DNA of 64,000 nucleotides from Salinarchaeum laminariae. Its GTDB lineage: Archaea > Halobacteriota > Halobacteria > Halobacteriales > Salinarchaeaceae. Position numbers and translations under genes: made by a program. The stretch is from NCBI RefSeq assembly GCF_023204835.1, contig NZ_CP096270.1, positions 2,294,001 through 2,358,000 on the forward strand, given 5' to 3'. Of this stretch, positions 8,871 to 17,379 are shown piece by piece (position 1 is the stretch's first letter; each line of letters opens with the position of its first letter). Under the pieces are notes generated by a model. It worked only from the letters and a program-made list of their open reading frames with translations. It was not told the DNA's origin and ran no database searches.

Positions 8871-9794
8871 ATGACCATGACCTCCGCGATCATGGACGAG
8901 GCTCGCTGGGAGCCCGTGGACGCAGTCGAGTTCGAGGACGTGACCTATCACCGCGCCGTGGACATCGGCGCGGTTCGAATCGCGTTCGATCGGCCCGACG
9001 TCCGGAACGCGTTCCGCCCGCGAACGGTCGACGAGCTCTCGGCCGCGCTCGACCACGCGAAGCGCCAGACGGACGTCGGCTGCGTCCTGTTGACCGGGAA
9101 CGGTCCGTCCTCGAAAGACGGCGGCTGGGCCTTCTCCTCGGGTGGCGACCAGCGAATCCGCGGCGCGGACGGCTACGAGTATCGCGGGGACGACGAGGAC
9201 GACGAGGGGAGTGATGATACCGCTGGCTCTGAATCCGACGTCGGCCGGCTCCACATTCTGGAGGTACAGCGCCAGATCCGACACATTCCCAAGCCCGTCG
9301 TCGCCGTCGTTCCGGGCTGGGCCGTCGGCGGCGGCCACTCGCTCCACGTCGTCTGCGATCTCACGATCGCCAGCGAGGAGCACGCGGCGTTCAAGCAGAC
9401 CGATCCCGACGTGGCGAGCTTCGACGGCGGATTCGGCTCCGCGTATCTCGCCAGACAGATCGGACAGAAGAAGGCCCGTGAGGTGTTCTTCCTTGGGAAG
9501 GCCTACGACGCCGACGAGGCCGCCGACATGGGGATGGTCAACGAAGTCGTCCCCCACGAAGACCTCGAAGAGCGCGCGCTCGAGTGGGCCGAGGAGATGA
9601 CCTCGAAGAGTCCGACCGCGATGCGGATGCTCAAGTACGCGTTCAATCTCGACTCGGACGGGCTCGTCGGCCAGCAGGTGTTCGCCGGCGAGGCGACGCG
9701 GCTGGGCTACATGACCGACGAGGCAGCGGAAGGGCGCGACGCGTTCGTCGAGGGGCGCGAGCCAGATTTCGACGACTACCCCTGGCGGTACTGA
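8871..9794 (+). CDS. menB: 1,4-dihydroxy-2-naphthoyl-CoA synthase MenB
   Basis: This crotonase-fold enzyme (307 residues) cyclises o-succinylbenzoyl-CoA to DHNA-CoA. Diagnostic segments are FCSGG-like WAFSSGGDQRIRG, the oxyanion-hole region VVAVVPGWAVGGGHSLHVVCDLTIA and the MenB-specific TDPDVASFDGGFGSAYLARQIGQKKAREVFFLG, ending in PDFDDYPWRY. An acidic stretch at about 100-125 is expanded relative to bacterial MenB. A GGAGG sequence at 8854-8858 precedes the chosen ATG; further in-frame ATGs at 8877 and 8892 are alternatives. It is transcribed toward menA. Confidence 0.94.
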   Translation: MTMTSAIMDEARWEPVDAVEFEDVTYHRAVDIGAVRIAFDRPDVRNAFRPRTVDELSAALDHAKRQTDVGCVLLTGNGPSSKDGGWAFSSGGDQRIRGADGYEYRGDDEDDEGSDDTAGSESDVGRLHILEVQRQIRHIPKPVVAVVPGWAVGGGHSLHVVCDLTIASEEHAAFKQTDPDVASFDGGFGSAYLARQIGQKKAREVFFLGKAYDADEAADMGMVNEVVPHEDLEERALEWAEEMTSKSPTAMRMLKYAFNLDSDGLVGQQVFAGEATRLGYMTDEAAEGRDAFVEGREPDFDDYPWRY

Positions 9795-9810
9795 CTACCG
9801 AACAGTTCTC

Positions 9811-10110
9811 TCAGCCGTCCTGCGCGAACTCCTGTGGGTCGTCCGTACCCTCGATTTCGGCGGCCTGCCGCTGAATCTCACGGAGCGCCTGCTCCTGTTC
9901 GCCTCGCGAGTGGCCACCCGATTCCACGTACTTTCCATCGTACTCTCGGGATGGAATGATGTCCCAGACGTCGTTCGAGTCCGTGTCCGCGTCAGTTCGC
10001 TCCTCTGGATCCGCCGCTTCGCAGTCAGCAGGTGATTCGTTCTTCCCAGGGCTCTCGGAGTCAGTGGCCTCACTGGCGTCCCAGAGACGGCTGAGTAACG
10101 GTCGGGCCAT
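9811..10110 (-). CDS. small acidic haloarchaeal protein of unknown function
   Basis: The 99-residue product begins MARPLLSRLWDASE, has a low-complexity acidic middle, and then a segment that looks conserved: VWDIIPSREYDGKYVESGGHSRGEQE followed by a helix QALREIQRQAAEIE. There are no membrane segments. It lies between menB and menA on the opposite strand. I recognise it as a recurrent haloarchaeal neighbour of menA from memory, unverified; no function can be given. The nine residues upstream (to 10137) are unlikely to be coding. Confidence 0.65.
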   Translation of the reverse strand: MARPLLSRLWDASEATDSESPGKNESPADCEAADPEERTDADTDSNDVWDIIPSREYDGKYVESGGHSRGEQEQALREIQRQAAEIEGTDDPQEFAQDG

Positions 10111-10159
10111 TGCACGAGCTTCGTGTTCTCGTATCAAAGAACCGTCGCCGAGATGCCAA

Positions 10160-10167
10160 GGTTAAGG
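10160..10167 (+). promoter_or_regulatory. TATA-like box for menA
   Basis: The sequence ggttaagg ends 24 bases before the ATG at 10192, fitting a leaderless menA-menC transcript and supporting that ATG over upstream in-frame starts. Confidence 0.45.
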
Positions 10168-10191
10168 CCGACCGGCTCCCGAGAACGGGTA

Positions 10192-11121
10192 ATGAGCGGC
10201 GAGCCATCCCGTGCTCGGGCCTGGGTGTTGGCCACGCGACCACAGACGCTTCCAGCTGGTGCGGCACCGGTGATCGTCGGGACGGCCGTCGCGGTACACG
10301 AAGGAGTGTTCGCTCCGTTACCCGCGCTCGCAGCGCTGGTCGGGGCCCTCCTCATCCAGATCGGTACGAACTTCGCGAACGACTACTACGATGCGGTCAG
10401 CGGTGTCGACTCCGCCGATCGTGAGGGGTTCACCCGCGCGACGAACGCCGGACTCATCCCACCTGAACAGGTGAAGATAGCGGCCTTTGGCACGTTCGGC
10501 CTCGCAATTGTGCTGGGGATCTACCTCGTCTACGTCGGTGGGCTGCCGATCGTCGTGATCGGGCTCGCGAGCGTGGTGAGCGGCTACGCCTACGCTGGCG
10601 GACCGGCGCTCGGGTCGAAAGGGCTCGGTGATCTCTTCGTGTTCGTCTTCTTCGGCGTGGTCGCAGTGACCGGAACGACCTACGTGCAGGCAGCTGCAAC
10701 GCTCGCGAACCCACCGATCGTATCGCCGCCTGGTGGGGCGATCCTTCCCGAAGCGGTCGTCGCGAGTCTCGCGATGGCGGGACTCTCGACGACGATTCTG
10801 GTGATCAACAACGTTCGTGATCTGGAGACCGACCGGGAAGCTGGCAAGCGAACGCTGGCCGTGATGATCGGCTACCGCTGGAGTCGCGTCGAGTTTTTCG
10901 CGATGATGGCTCTCGCGTACCTCGTACCGCCAGTGCTCTGGCTGGGTTTTGGCTATCCGATCGGTGTGCTCGTTCCGCTCGTCACCCTTCCGCTGGGCGT
11001 TGCACTGACACAGATCGTCCGGACGAGAACGGACGGCGAGGCGCTCAATCCCGCGCTGGAGCGCACCGGCCAGCTCCTGTTCGTCTACGCCGTCACGTTC
11101 GCGTTCGGGGTGGTGGTGTGA
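10192..11121 (+). CDS. menA: 1,4-dihydroxy-2-naphthoate polyprenyltransferase MenA
   Basis: This UbiA-family integral membrane enzyme (309 residues) attaches the polyprenyl chain to DHNA and releases CO2, giving demethylmenaquinone. Two Asp-rich motifs bind the Mg-diphosphate: NFANDYYDAVSGVD (about 60-73) and NVRDLETDREAGKRTLA (about 202-218). The ATRPQTLPAGAAPVIVG opening is typical of MenA. About eight or nine membrane helices are visible. menC follows after a 20-base gap. Confidence 0.93.
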   Translation: MSGEPSRARAWVLATRPQTLPAGAAPVIVGTAVAVHEGVFAPLPALAALVGALLIQIGTNFANDYYDAVSGVDSADREGFTRATNAGLIPPEQVKIAAFGTFGLAIVLGIYLVYVGGLPIVVIGLASVVSGYAYAGGPALGSKGLGDLFVFVFFGVVAVTGTTYVQAAATLANPPIVSPPGGAILPEAVVASLAMAGLSTTILVINNVRDLETDREAGKRTLAVMIGYRWSRVEFFAMMALAYLVPPVLWLGFGYPIGVLVPLVTLPLGVALTQIVRTRTDGEALNPALERTGQLLFVYAVTFAFGVVV

Positions 11122-11141
11122 CTCTCTCGGAGGTGAACTGA

Positions 11142-12182
11142 GTGGAGCTCGATCTCCAGCGGTTCGACCTCGACCTCGTCGACCCGCTCCGGACGGCCGA
11201 CGGCGTAATCGAGTCCCGATCGGGATTCCTCGTGCGCCTCCGGACGGAGAATCGCCGCGGTCTCGGGGAGGCGACGCCGCTACCGGGCTGGACTGAATCC
11301 CTCGAGGAATGTACGGAGGCCCTCGACCGGGCACAGGACCTGATCGGCCTCCGTGGCCCCGATCCGACGCTCGCGGAGATCGCAGACGCGCCAGCAGCCC
11401 GCCACGGGCTCGCGCTCGCGCTCGCCGACCTTCGAGCCAGACGTCTCGACGTGCCGCTCGTTCGACAGCTGGGCGGCGGCTCTCGTTCGCGATCTCGACG
11501 ACTTCGCGTGAACGCAACGATCGGCGATGGATCAATTGCGGAGACGGTCGAGGCCGCGGAGCGAGCAGTTGCGGCTGGGTTCGACTGCCTGAAGATCAAG
11601 ATCGGTGCGCAATCACTCGAGGCCGATCTCGACCGCATCGGCGCGGTTCGGAACGCCGTCGGACCGGGTCCGCAGCTCCGCGCCGACGCCAACGAGGCCT
11701 GGGATCGATCGACTGCGGAGGCGGCACTGGATGGACTCGCCGAGTTCGACGTGTCCTACGTGGAGCAGCCACTCGCTGCTGGTGATCTCGTCGGCCACGC
11801 GAAGCTGCGCGGCGGTGCCGTCGACGTCGCGCTCGACGAATCGGTTGCGACGGCCGATCTCGATCGGTTGCTGGACGTCGAGGCAGCCGACGTGATCGTG
11901 TGCAAGCCCATGGTCCTCGGCGGGCCGGACAAGACCGTGGGGCTCGCACGTCGCGTTCGAAAGCAGGGCGTTCAGCCAGTGATCTCGACGACTGTCGACG
12001 CGGTCGTCGGACGGCTCGGTGCGGTACACGTCGCCGGTGCGCTGGCGCCGATCGGTGCCTGCGGACTCGCGACGGGGGATCGGTTCGCGGAGGATCTCGG
12101 CCCGGATCCTGCGCCGGTGATCGACGGGACGATCGCTATTCCACGCGGCGCCGGAACGGGGTTGCAACTCGCGGAAGAGTGA
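11142..12182 (+). CDS. menC: o-succinylbenzoate synthase MenC
   Basis: This enolase-superfamily enzyme (346 residues) dehydrates SHCHC to o-succinylbenzoate. The barrel carries the superfamily residues: KIKIG (KxK, about 149-153), RADANEAWD and YVEQPL and ALDESVA as the three metal carboxylates, and VCKPMVLGG with the second catalytic Lys. Translation begins at GTG 11142, preceded by GGAGGTGA at 11129-11136, a good ribosome-binding site consistent with internal position in a menA-menC operon. MenE, which would activate the product, is not in the window. Confidence 0.92.
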   Translation: MELDLQRFDLDLVDPLRTADGVIESRSGFLVRLRTENRRGLGEATPLPGWTESLEECTEALDRAQDLIGLRGPDPTLAEIADAPAARHGLALALADLRARRLDVPLVRQLGGGSRSRSRRLRVNATIGDGSIAETVEAAERAVAAGFDCLKIKIGAQSLEADLDRIGAVRNAVGPGPQLRADANEAWDRSTAEAALDGLAEFDVSYVEQPLAAGDLVGHAKLRGGAVDVALDESVATADLDRLLDVEAADVIVCKPMVLGGPDKTVGLARRVRKQGVQPVISTTVDAVVGRLGAVHVAGALAPIGACGLATGDRFAEDLGPDPAPVIDGTIAIPRGAGTGLQLAEE

Positions 12183-12293
12183 GCGCTGACGCCGGTGCGA
12201 ACGTAGCGATCCGCGGTCCGATGCTCGGCGGCGACGCGTCTCGTCGCCGTGATTTCACCGATGAACACTCCGCCTCAGAGAACTATCGGCGTC

Positions 12294-12875
12294 TCATGCG
12301 TCGTCGCTGCCCGGAAGATCCTGAAAGGCCCCGACGAAGTCGTCGTGGTTCGAGAGCTGTCCGACAGAGTGGTCGACTGACTCTTCGAGTTCGTCGACGC
12401 GTTCGGCGAGCTCCTGGTACTCCTCGTTGTCCTCCAGTTCTCGTTCGGACTTCTCGGATTCGAGGAGAGACTTCTTCGAGACGAGTGAGTAGAACTCCTG
12501 AATGTCTGCCTCGTAGGTGGATCGCGTTTGAATACGGTCGATGATGTCGAGCAGATCGTCCTTGGAGACGGGTTTGACGAGGTAGTCGTCGAACCCCATC
12601 TCGATGATGTCGAAATCGGGGTCGACGGCAGTTACCATCACGACTCGGCAGTCGTACCCCTCCTCGCGGATCTGTTCGAGCACCTCGTCGCCGGAGAGCC
12701 CGGGCATCCGTCGGTCGAGGAGAACGATCTCGACGGACTCGCCCATCTTCTCCAGCGCCGTCTCGCCGTCGTAGGCGGTCTCGACGTTCCAGTCTGCCTG
12801 CAGCCACGCGGCAAAGAGATCTGCGAGCCGCGATTCGTCGTCCACGACCAGGATCTCGGGTGCGTCTTCAGACAT
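12294..12875 (-). CDS. HalX-domain response regulator
   Basis: The 193-residue protein has a receiver domain (DD at 12-13, phosphoacceptor Asp54 in VLLDRRMPGL, TAVDP and the conserved Lys in LVKPVSKDD) followed by a C-terminal coiled-coil HalX domain (about 125-180) rich in Glu and Leu. It has no DNA-binding domain, as is typical of haloarchaeal HalX regulators. The partner kinase is not adjacent. The start at 12875 gives MSEDAPEILVVDDE, the usual receiver opening. Confidence 0.9.
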   Translation of the reverse strand: MSEDAPEILVVDDESRLADLFAAWLQADWNVETAYDGETALEKMGESVEIVLLDRRMPGLSGDEVLEQIREEGYDCRVVMVTAVDPDFDIIEMGFDDYLVKPVSKDDLLDIIDRIQTRSTYEADIQEFYSLVSKKSLLESEKSERELEDNEEYQELAERVDELEESVDHSVGQLSNHDDFVGAFQDLPGSDDA

Positions 12876-13012
12876 GTGATTCCGGGGGGTCCCTACCCGA
12901 GGTTTGACGTACTCTCTCATAAAGCCGGTGGCCTAACGTTGATCGGATGGGCTCGACTGTGATTCCTCCGCCCCGCTGAGAGTACTATGGCCCCGTGTGT
13001 GGCGGACGAGAC

Positions 13013-13753
13013 TCACTCGTTCGTGCCGTATCGGTCGCGGAGATGCGTCAGAATCCAGTCGACGACGTCCGGGTCGTACGTCCAGCAGCCGTAGAACCCG
13101 TCAGATCGCTCCTCGGCGAGGAGCGCGCACTTCTGACTGGGCTCTCCGCCACCGTCGTACGCGACGAACCAGTGCACCGCGATTTCCTCGGCGTCGGTGG
13201 TCCGGACGACGAGATTCGGTAGCTCGAACGGCGCGTCTGCAGGTGTGGCGTACGCAGTGACGGACAGGCCTCGATTTACCAGCTGTTCGTAGGGTTCTCG
13301 TTGCAGTTCCAGCCGGTCGACGGTCTGAAACCCCGCGTGTAATTCGCCGTGGCCGACCCGAAATGCGCGATCCTCTATTTCTCTGGTGGCCTCGAGCATC
13401 CGTGACCGGTCGTAGGAGGTAAACGTCGTCTCCTGGAGGTGACGAAGGACGTCCGCGTACGGTTCGGTATCGAAGCCCAGCTTCCCCGACGCCGTATCAC
13501 TTGCCTGGAGCATCGACTCGAGGGATTCGACGTCGATCGTCGCGAGCACCACGCCGTCCATTGCGAGAACGGCGAAATCCCTGGGCCGTCCCGACTCCGT
13601 GGTCTCGGATCGGACCTCGACGTTGCGATCGATCAGCGTCGTCCGGAGATCGTCGACGACGCCGGACGCGTCGGCCTCGCCGTCGTTCGGATTGAACACC
13701 GTCAGCGTTCGCTCGCTCCGCTCGACCGACGCAATCACGGCCTCGAGCGACAT
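13013..13753 (-). CDS. DICT-type sensory domain protein
   Basis: The 246-residue soluble protein resembles haloarchaeal DICT-domain sensors: MSLEAVIASVERSERTLTVFN, a central FAVLAMDGVVLATIDVESLE segment, a helix with TFTSYDRSRMLEATREIEDRA, and a C-terminal half with RLELQREPYEQLVNRGL and EIAVHWFVAYDGG. DICT domains are associated with light-related and two-component signalling. No kinase or output domain is fused, so it probably acts through protein contacts. It follows the HalX regulator gene's promoter region on the same strand, upstream of it, but a 138-base gap separates them. Confidence 0.75.
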   Translation of the reverse strand: MSLEAVIASVERSERTLTVFNPNDGEADASGVVDDLRTTLIDRNVEVRSETTESGRPRDFAVLAMDGVVLATIDVESLESMLQASDTASGKLGFDTEPYADVLRHLQETTFTSYDRSRMLEATREIEDRAFRVGHGELHAGFQTVDRLELQREPYEQLVNRGLSVTAYATPADAPFELPNLVVRTTDAEEIAVHWFVAYDGGGEPSQKCALLAEERSDGFYGCWTYDPDVVDWILTHLRDRYGTNE

Positions 13754-13894
13754 GCAGCTGACCTACGACCCCTCCAGACAAAAAGTGTGCGTGGATCGAC
13801 GCACGGAATGGGGCCGATCTACGGACGCGTGTACATCGACTGCGAACGGTACAGACGACTGCCATCGGTACCGGTGCCGACCGGTCGCGCAGGC

Positions 13895-15880
13895 CTATTT
13901 GCCTTCGAACTCCGGATCCTCGTCGCCCATGAACGCCGTGACGCCCTCCATGAGGTCGTCGGTGTTCATCAGCTGACCGAACGCCTGGGATTCGATCTCC
14001 AGCCCTGCTTCCGTCGACTCGCGGCCCTTCTTCATGGCGCGCTTGGTGTAGCGCTGTGCGACCGGCGGACCGGCAGCGAGATCTGCGGCGTACTCCTGTG
14101 CGACCTCGTCGAATCCGTCGACCTCGTGGATCTCGTTGACGAAGCCGTAGTCGGCCATAGCTTCGGGCTCGTACTGGTCCGCGGTGAGGATGATCTCCTT
14201 GGCGCGTCCCATGCCGACGATCTGTTGGAGCCGCTGGGTACCGCCCCAGCCGGGTAGCAGCCCCAGGTCAAGCTCGGGCTGACCCAGCGTCGATCGCTCC
14301 GTCGCGAGGCGGATGTCCGCACACGTTGCAAGCTCCATTCCGCCGCCGAGACAGAACCCGTCGATGGCGGCAACGACCGGCATGTCACAGTCGGCCAGCT
14401 TGCCGAACGTCGATTGCCCCTTCCGCGAGAGCTCGACGGCGTCGAGTGGGTTCGCGCCCGCCGCCATGCTCTGGACGTCGGCGCCGGCGGAGAACGCGCG
14501 ATCGCCAGCACCCCGTAGCAGGATGGCTCGGACGTCTTCGTCGTCCTCGAGGAGGTCGATCGCGACGCCGAGTTCGTCGAGCACCTCCGTGCTGATGGTG
14601 TTCATGCGGTGTGGCCGGTCGATGACGATTTTGCCGACCATGTCGCCGGGATACTCGACGCTGATCGTCTCGAAATCGGGTGCGTCGGCTTCGTCGTCCG
14701 TCGTGCCGCCGTCCTCTGCCGCGTGGAACCCGCCTGCCTCTGCGGCCTCCTCGAAGTACGGTGCGGGCTCGTAGCGCGGGTGGCCGGTCTCGTCGTATGC
14801 CGTCTCCAGCGTCGCCAGGAGGTCGTCGAGGCCGTGCTCGTCGGCCAGCTTGGCGGGGCCGTCCGGGAAGCCAGCACCGAGCTTGACGGCGCGGTCGATC
14901 GCGTCCGGGCCCGCGACGTCGTTGCCGACCAGGAACGCGATCTGGTTGGCCATGCAGGCCAGGAGTCGGGAGGCGACGAGATCGCTCTGCGCGTCCGTGG
15001 GGATGTCGACGCCGCCGTTCTCGTAGTCGTAGAACCCCTTGCCGGTCTTCTGGCCGAGCTCCTCGGCCTCGACCTTCTCCGCGATCAGCGGTGCGACCTC
15101 GTAGGCGTCACCGAGTTCCTCCTCCATGTATTCCAGAACGTGGTAGGAGACGTCGATGCCGGTGAGGTCGGCCAGCTCGAAGCTTCCCATCGGCAGGCCC
15201 ATTCCGAACTTCGTCGTGGAGTCGACCTCCGCGATCGTCGCCTCGTCGTCGGAGACCAGCCACGCAGCCTCGTTCATCAGCGGGACGAGTACGCGGTTGA
15301 CGACGAAGCCTGGCGAGTCCTTGTGCACGCGGACCGGTGACTTGTCGAAGTCTTCCGCCAGTGCCTCGATGGTTTCCAGGGTCTCCTCGCTGGAGTGGGC
15401 ACCGGAGATGACCTCGACGAGGTCCATTCGCACTGGTGGATTGAAGAAGTGCATCCCGCAGAACTGCTCGGGACGCTCCGTGAACTCCGAGAGTGCGGTG
15501 ATCGAGAGTGAGGACGTGTTGCTGGCGAAGATGGCGTGATCGGGCGCGTACTCGTCGATCTCCTCGTAGGTGTCTCGCTTGATGTCCATAACCTCCGGCA
15601 CGGCTTCGATGACGACGTCTGCCTCCTCGACGGCCTCCTCGAGGTCGACGATCGGCGTGACGCGTTCGATGGCGGCGTCCGCCTCGTCCTGGGAGATCCG
15701 GTCCTTCTCTGCGAGCTTGTTCAGCGACCACTCGATGTTTTCGTAGCCGTCCTGAACGAACTCCTCCTCGATGTCGCGCATCGTCACGTCGTAGCCAGCC
15801 ATCGCGGCGACTTCCGCGATGCCGTGGCCCATATTTCCTGCACCGAGAACCGTGATGCGGTTGATTTCGTCGAACTCCAT
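13895..15880 (-). CDS. 3-hydroxyacyl-CoA dehydrogenase / enoyl-CoA hydratase fusion
   Basis: The 661-residue bifunctional enzyme carries an N-terminal 3-hydroxyacyl-CoA dehydrogenase (NAD-binding GAGNMG at 13-18, FASNTSSLSIT, HFFNPP, and a C-terminal 3HCDH pair of domains to about 385). A linker rich in Glu/Asp leads to a C-terminal crotonase domain (DGFCLGGGMELATCADIRLA with the catalytic Glu region ELDLGLLPGWGGTQRL). It hydrates enoyl-CoA and oxidises the product. Domain order is the reverse of bacterial FadB. It is divergent from acyl-CoA dehydrogenase at 15995, sharing a 114-base promoter region. The open frame continuing upstream of 15880 is antisense to that gene. Confidence 0.93.
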   Translation of the reverse strand: MEFDEINRITVLGAGNMGHGIAEVAAMAGYDVTMRDIEEEFVQDGYENIEWSLNKLAEKDRISQDEADAAIERVTPIVDLEEAVEEADVVIEAVPEVMDIKRDTYEEIDEYAPDHAIFASNTSSLSITALSEFTERPEQFCGMHFFNPPVRMDLVEVISGAHSSEETLETIEALAEDFDKSPVRVHKDSPGFVVNRVLVPLMNEAAWLVSDDEATIAEVDSTTKFGMGLPMGSFELADLTGIDVSYHVLEYMEEELGDAYEVAPLIAEKVEAEELGQKTGKGFYDYENGGVDIPTDAQSDLVASRLLACMANQIAFLVGNDVAGPDAIDRAVKLGAGFPDGPAKLADEHGLDDLLATLETAYDETGHPRYEPAPYFEEAAEAGGFHAAEDGGTTDDEADAPDFETISVEYPGDMVGKIVIDRPHRMNTISTEVLDELGVAIDLLEDDEDVRAILLRGAGDRAFSAGADVQSMAAGANPLDAVELSRKGQSTFGKLADCDMPVVAAIDGFCLGGGMELATCADIRLATERSTLGQPELDLGLLPGWGGTQRLQQIVGMGRAKEIILTADQYEPEAMADYGFVNEIHEVDGFDEVAQEYAADLAAGPPVAQRYTKRAMKKGRESTEAGLEIESQAFGQLMNTDDLMEGVTAFMGDEDPEFEGK

Positions 15881-15945
15881 ACCACTCCTTTTGCCACCCG
15901 GTCGTTTCAACGTTGCCCTCACGACGGTCTTGCAACGCCTCTGGA

Positions 15946-15954
15946 GTTTATAAC
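15946..15954 (+). promoter_or_regulatory. TATA-like box in divergent beta-oxidation promoter
   Basis: The sequence gtttataac lies about 45 bases before the ATG at 15995, implying a short leader for the acyl-CoA dehydrogenase. The region 15881-15994 must also hold the promoter of the divergent fusion gene, so shared control is plausible. Confidence 0.5.
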
Positions 15955-15994
15955 TGAGTAAAAACGTCTTGGGGATGGCGCTCCTTGTCACCCT

Positions 15995-17146
15995 ATGGAC
16001 TTCGAACTGACCGAGGAGCAGGAAGCGATTCGCGACGAGGTACGCAAGTTCGCCGAGAACGAGATCGCGCCCGTGGCCACCGAACTGGACGAGGAGGAAT
16101 CCTACCCCTACGACGTGATGGACGAGGCTGCGAAGATGGGGCTGACCGGCGCGCACATTCCCGTCGAGTACGGGGGCGCGGGCTACACGCCGTTCGAGAT
16201 GGCACTGATTACAGAGGAGCTCTTCGCCGTCGACCCTGGGATCGGCCTCTGTATCACCAGCGCTGCCTTCGGGGCCGACTCGATCATGGCCAACGGCACG
16301 GAGGAGCAAAAGGAGAAGTATCTCGAGCCGATCGCGGCTGGCGACGCTGTGATGGGCGCAGCGATCAGCGAGCCCGACGTGGGTTCGGACGTTTCCTCGG
16401 TGTCCACCGCCGCGGAGAAGGACGGTGACGAGTGGGTGATCAACGGGAACAAGATGTGGATCACCAATGGGAGCGTCGGTGACTACTTCGTCGTCATGTG
16501 CAAGACCGACGACACCGACGACAGATACTCCGGATTCTCCCAGATTCTCGTCGAGTCCGATCGCGACGGGTTCACCGCCGAGAAAATCACCGGGAAGATG
16601 GGCATTCGCTCCTCCGACACGGCCGAACTCATCTTCGACGACGTACGCGTGCCCCAGGAGAACCTGATCGGTACCGAGGGCGCTGGCTTCCTCCAGCTCA
16701 TGCAGTTCTTCGACGAGACGCGAACGATGGTCGCCGCTCAGGGCGTCGGTATCGCGAAGGGCGCCTGCGAGCGCGCGCTCGACTACGCCCAGGAGCGCGA
16801 GCAGTTCGACCGCCAGATCTCCGACTTCCAGGCCATCCAGCACAAGCTTTCCGAGATGCACACCCGGACGGAGGCCGCACGCCAGCTCACCTACAAGTCC
16901 GCGTGGAGCGTCGAGAACGAGGGCGAGCAGCTCACCGCGCTCGCTTCGATGGCCAAGGAGTTCGCCTCCGCGACCGCCGTGGACGTCGCCAACGAGGCGG
17001 TCCAGATTCACGGCGGCGCCGGGTTCGTCAACGACTTCGACGTCGAACGCCTCTATCGCGACGCGAAGATCACGCAGATCTACGAGGGGACGACGGAGAT
17101 CCAGAAGAACATCATCGCGCGCGAACTGCTCGGAAAAGGCTTCTAA
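15995..17146 (+). CDS. acyl-CoA dehydrogenase
   Basis: This 383-residue flavoprotein is of full family length. It has the N-terminal helical domain (MDFELTEEQEAIRDEVRKFA), the flavin/substrate region AAISEPDVGSDVSSVST and the WITNGSVGDYFVV beta domain. The C-terminal domain has REQFDRQISDFQAIQHKLSEM and QIYEGTTEIQ with the catalytic Glu of short-chain enzymes. It oxidises acyl-CoA to enoyl-CoA, which the divergent fusion enzyme can then process. Electrons would go to an ETF not encoded here. Confidence 0.94.
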   Translation: MDFELTEEQEAIRDEVRKFAENEIAPVATELDEEESYPYDVMDEAAKMGLTGAHIPVEYGGAGYTPFEMALITEELFAVDPGIGLCITSAAFGADSIMANGTEEQKEKYLEPIAAGDAVMGAAISEPDVGSDVSSVSTAAEKDGDEWVINGNKMWITNGSVGDYFVVMCKTDDTDDRYSGFSQILVESDRDGFTAEKITGKMGIRSSDTAELIFDDVRVPQENLIGTEGAGFLQLMQFFDETRTMVAAQGVGIAKGACERALDYAQEREQFDRQISDFQAIQHKLSEMHTRTEAARQLTYKSAWSVENEGEQLTALASMAKEFASATAVDVANEAVQIHGGAGFVNDFDVERLYRDAKITQIYEGTTEIQKNIIARELLGKGF

Positions 17147-17152
17147 AGGACC

Positions 17153-17221
17153 TTTTTTCCGCTCGGGTTTCCTCGCTCGCTCCCTTCGGTCGCTCGCTGC
17201 GGGAACCCCTCGCGCAAAAAA
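17153..17221. repeat. long imperfect inverted repeat with T6/A6 ends
   Basis: The element runs from six T (17153-17158) to six A (17216-17221). Its arms (ccgctcgggtttcc and gggaacccctcgcg) pair imperfectly around a core of ctcgctcgctccc / ggtcgctcgctgcg. It starts seven bases after the acyl-CoA dehydrogenase stop. It could act as a bidirectional terminator or be a dispersed palindromic element of haloarchaeal type. Confidence 0.75.
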
Positions 17222-17237
17222 TCTCCACTAAAAAAGA

Positions 17238-17262
17238 CCGCGCCTCGCTCCGCTCGGCGCGG
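17238..17262. repeat. GC hairpin, 7-bp stem
   Basis: ccgcgcc at 17238-17244 pairs perfectly with ggcgcgg at 17256-17262 around an 11-base loop, preceded by a run of six A. It lies immediately beyond the larger inverted repeat and probably belongs to the same composite element. The stretch 17263-17379 shows nothing further. Confidence 0.65.
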
Positions 17263-17379
17263 GTGCTGCGATCGTCCGCCACAGCACCGCCTCCACCAGT
17301 TAGCGGTCACGAAGTCCTCGGATTCTCCTTCGGAGGCATACCGAAATCGGTTCCTGACTCGACTGCGGCGACATTCTCG

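Noticed and set aside
13895..17011. Minus-strand open frame of 1038 residues
   Set aside because: The part above 15880 is antisense to a clear acyl-CoA dehydrogenase and has no family-like sequence. High GC keeps the opposite frame free of stops.
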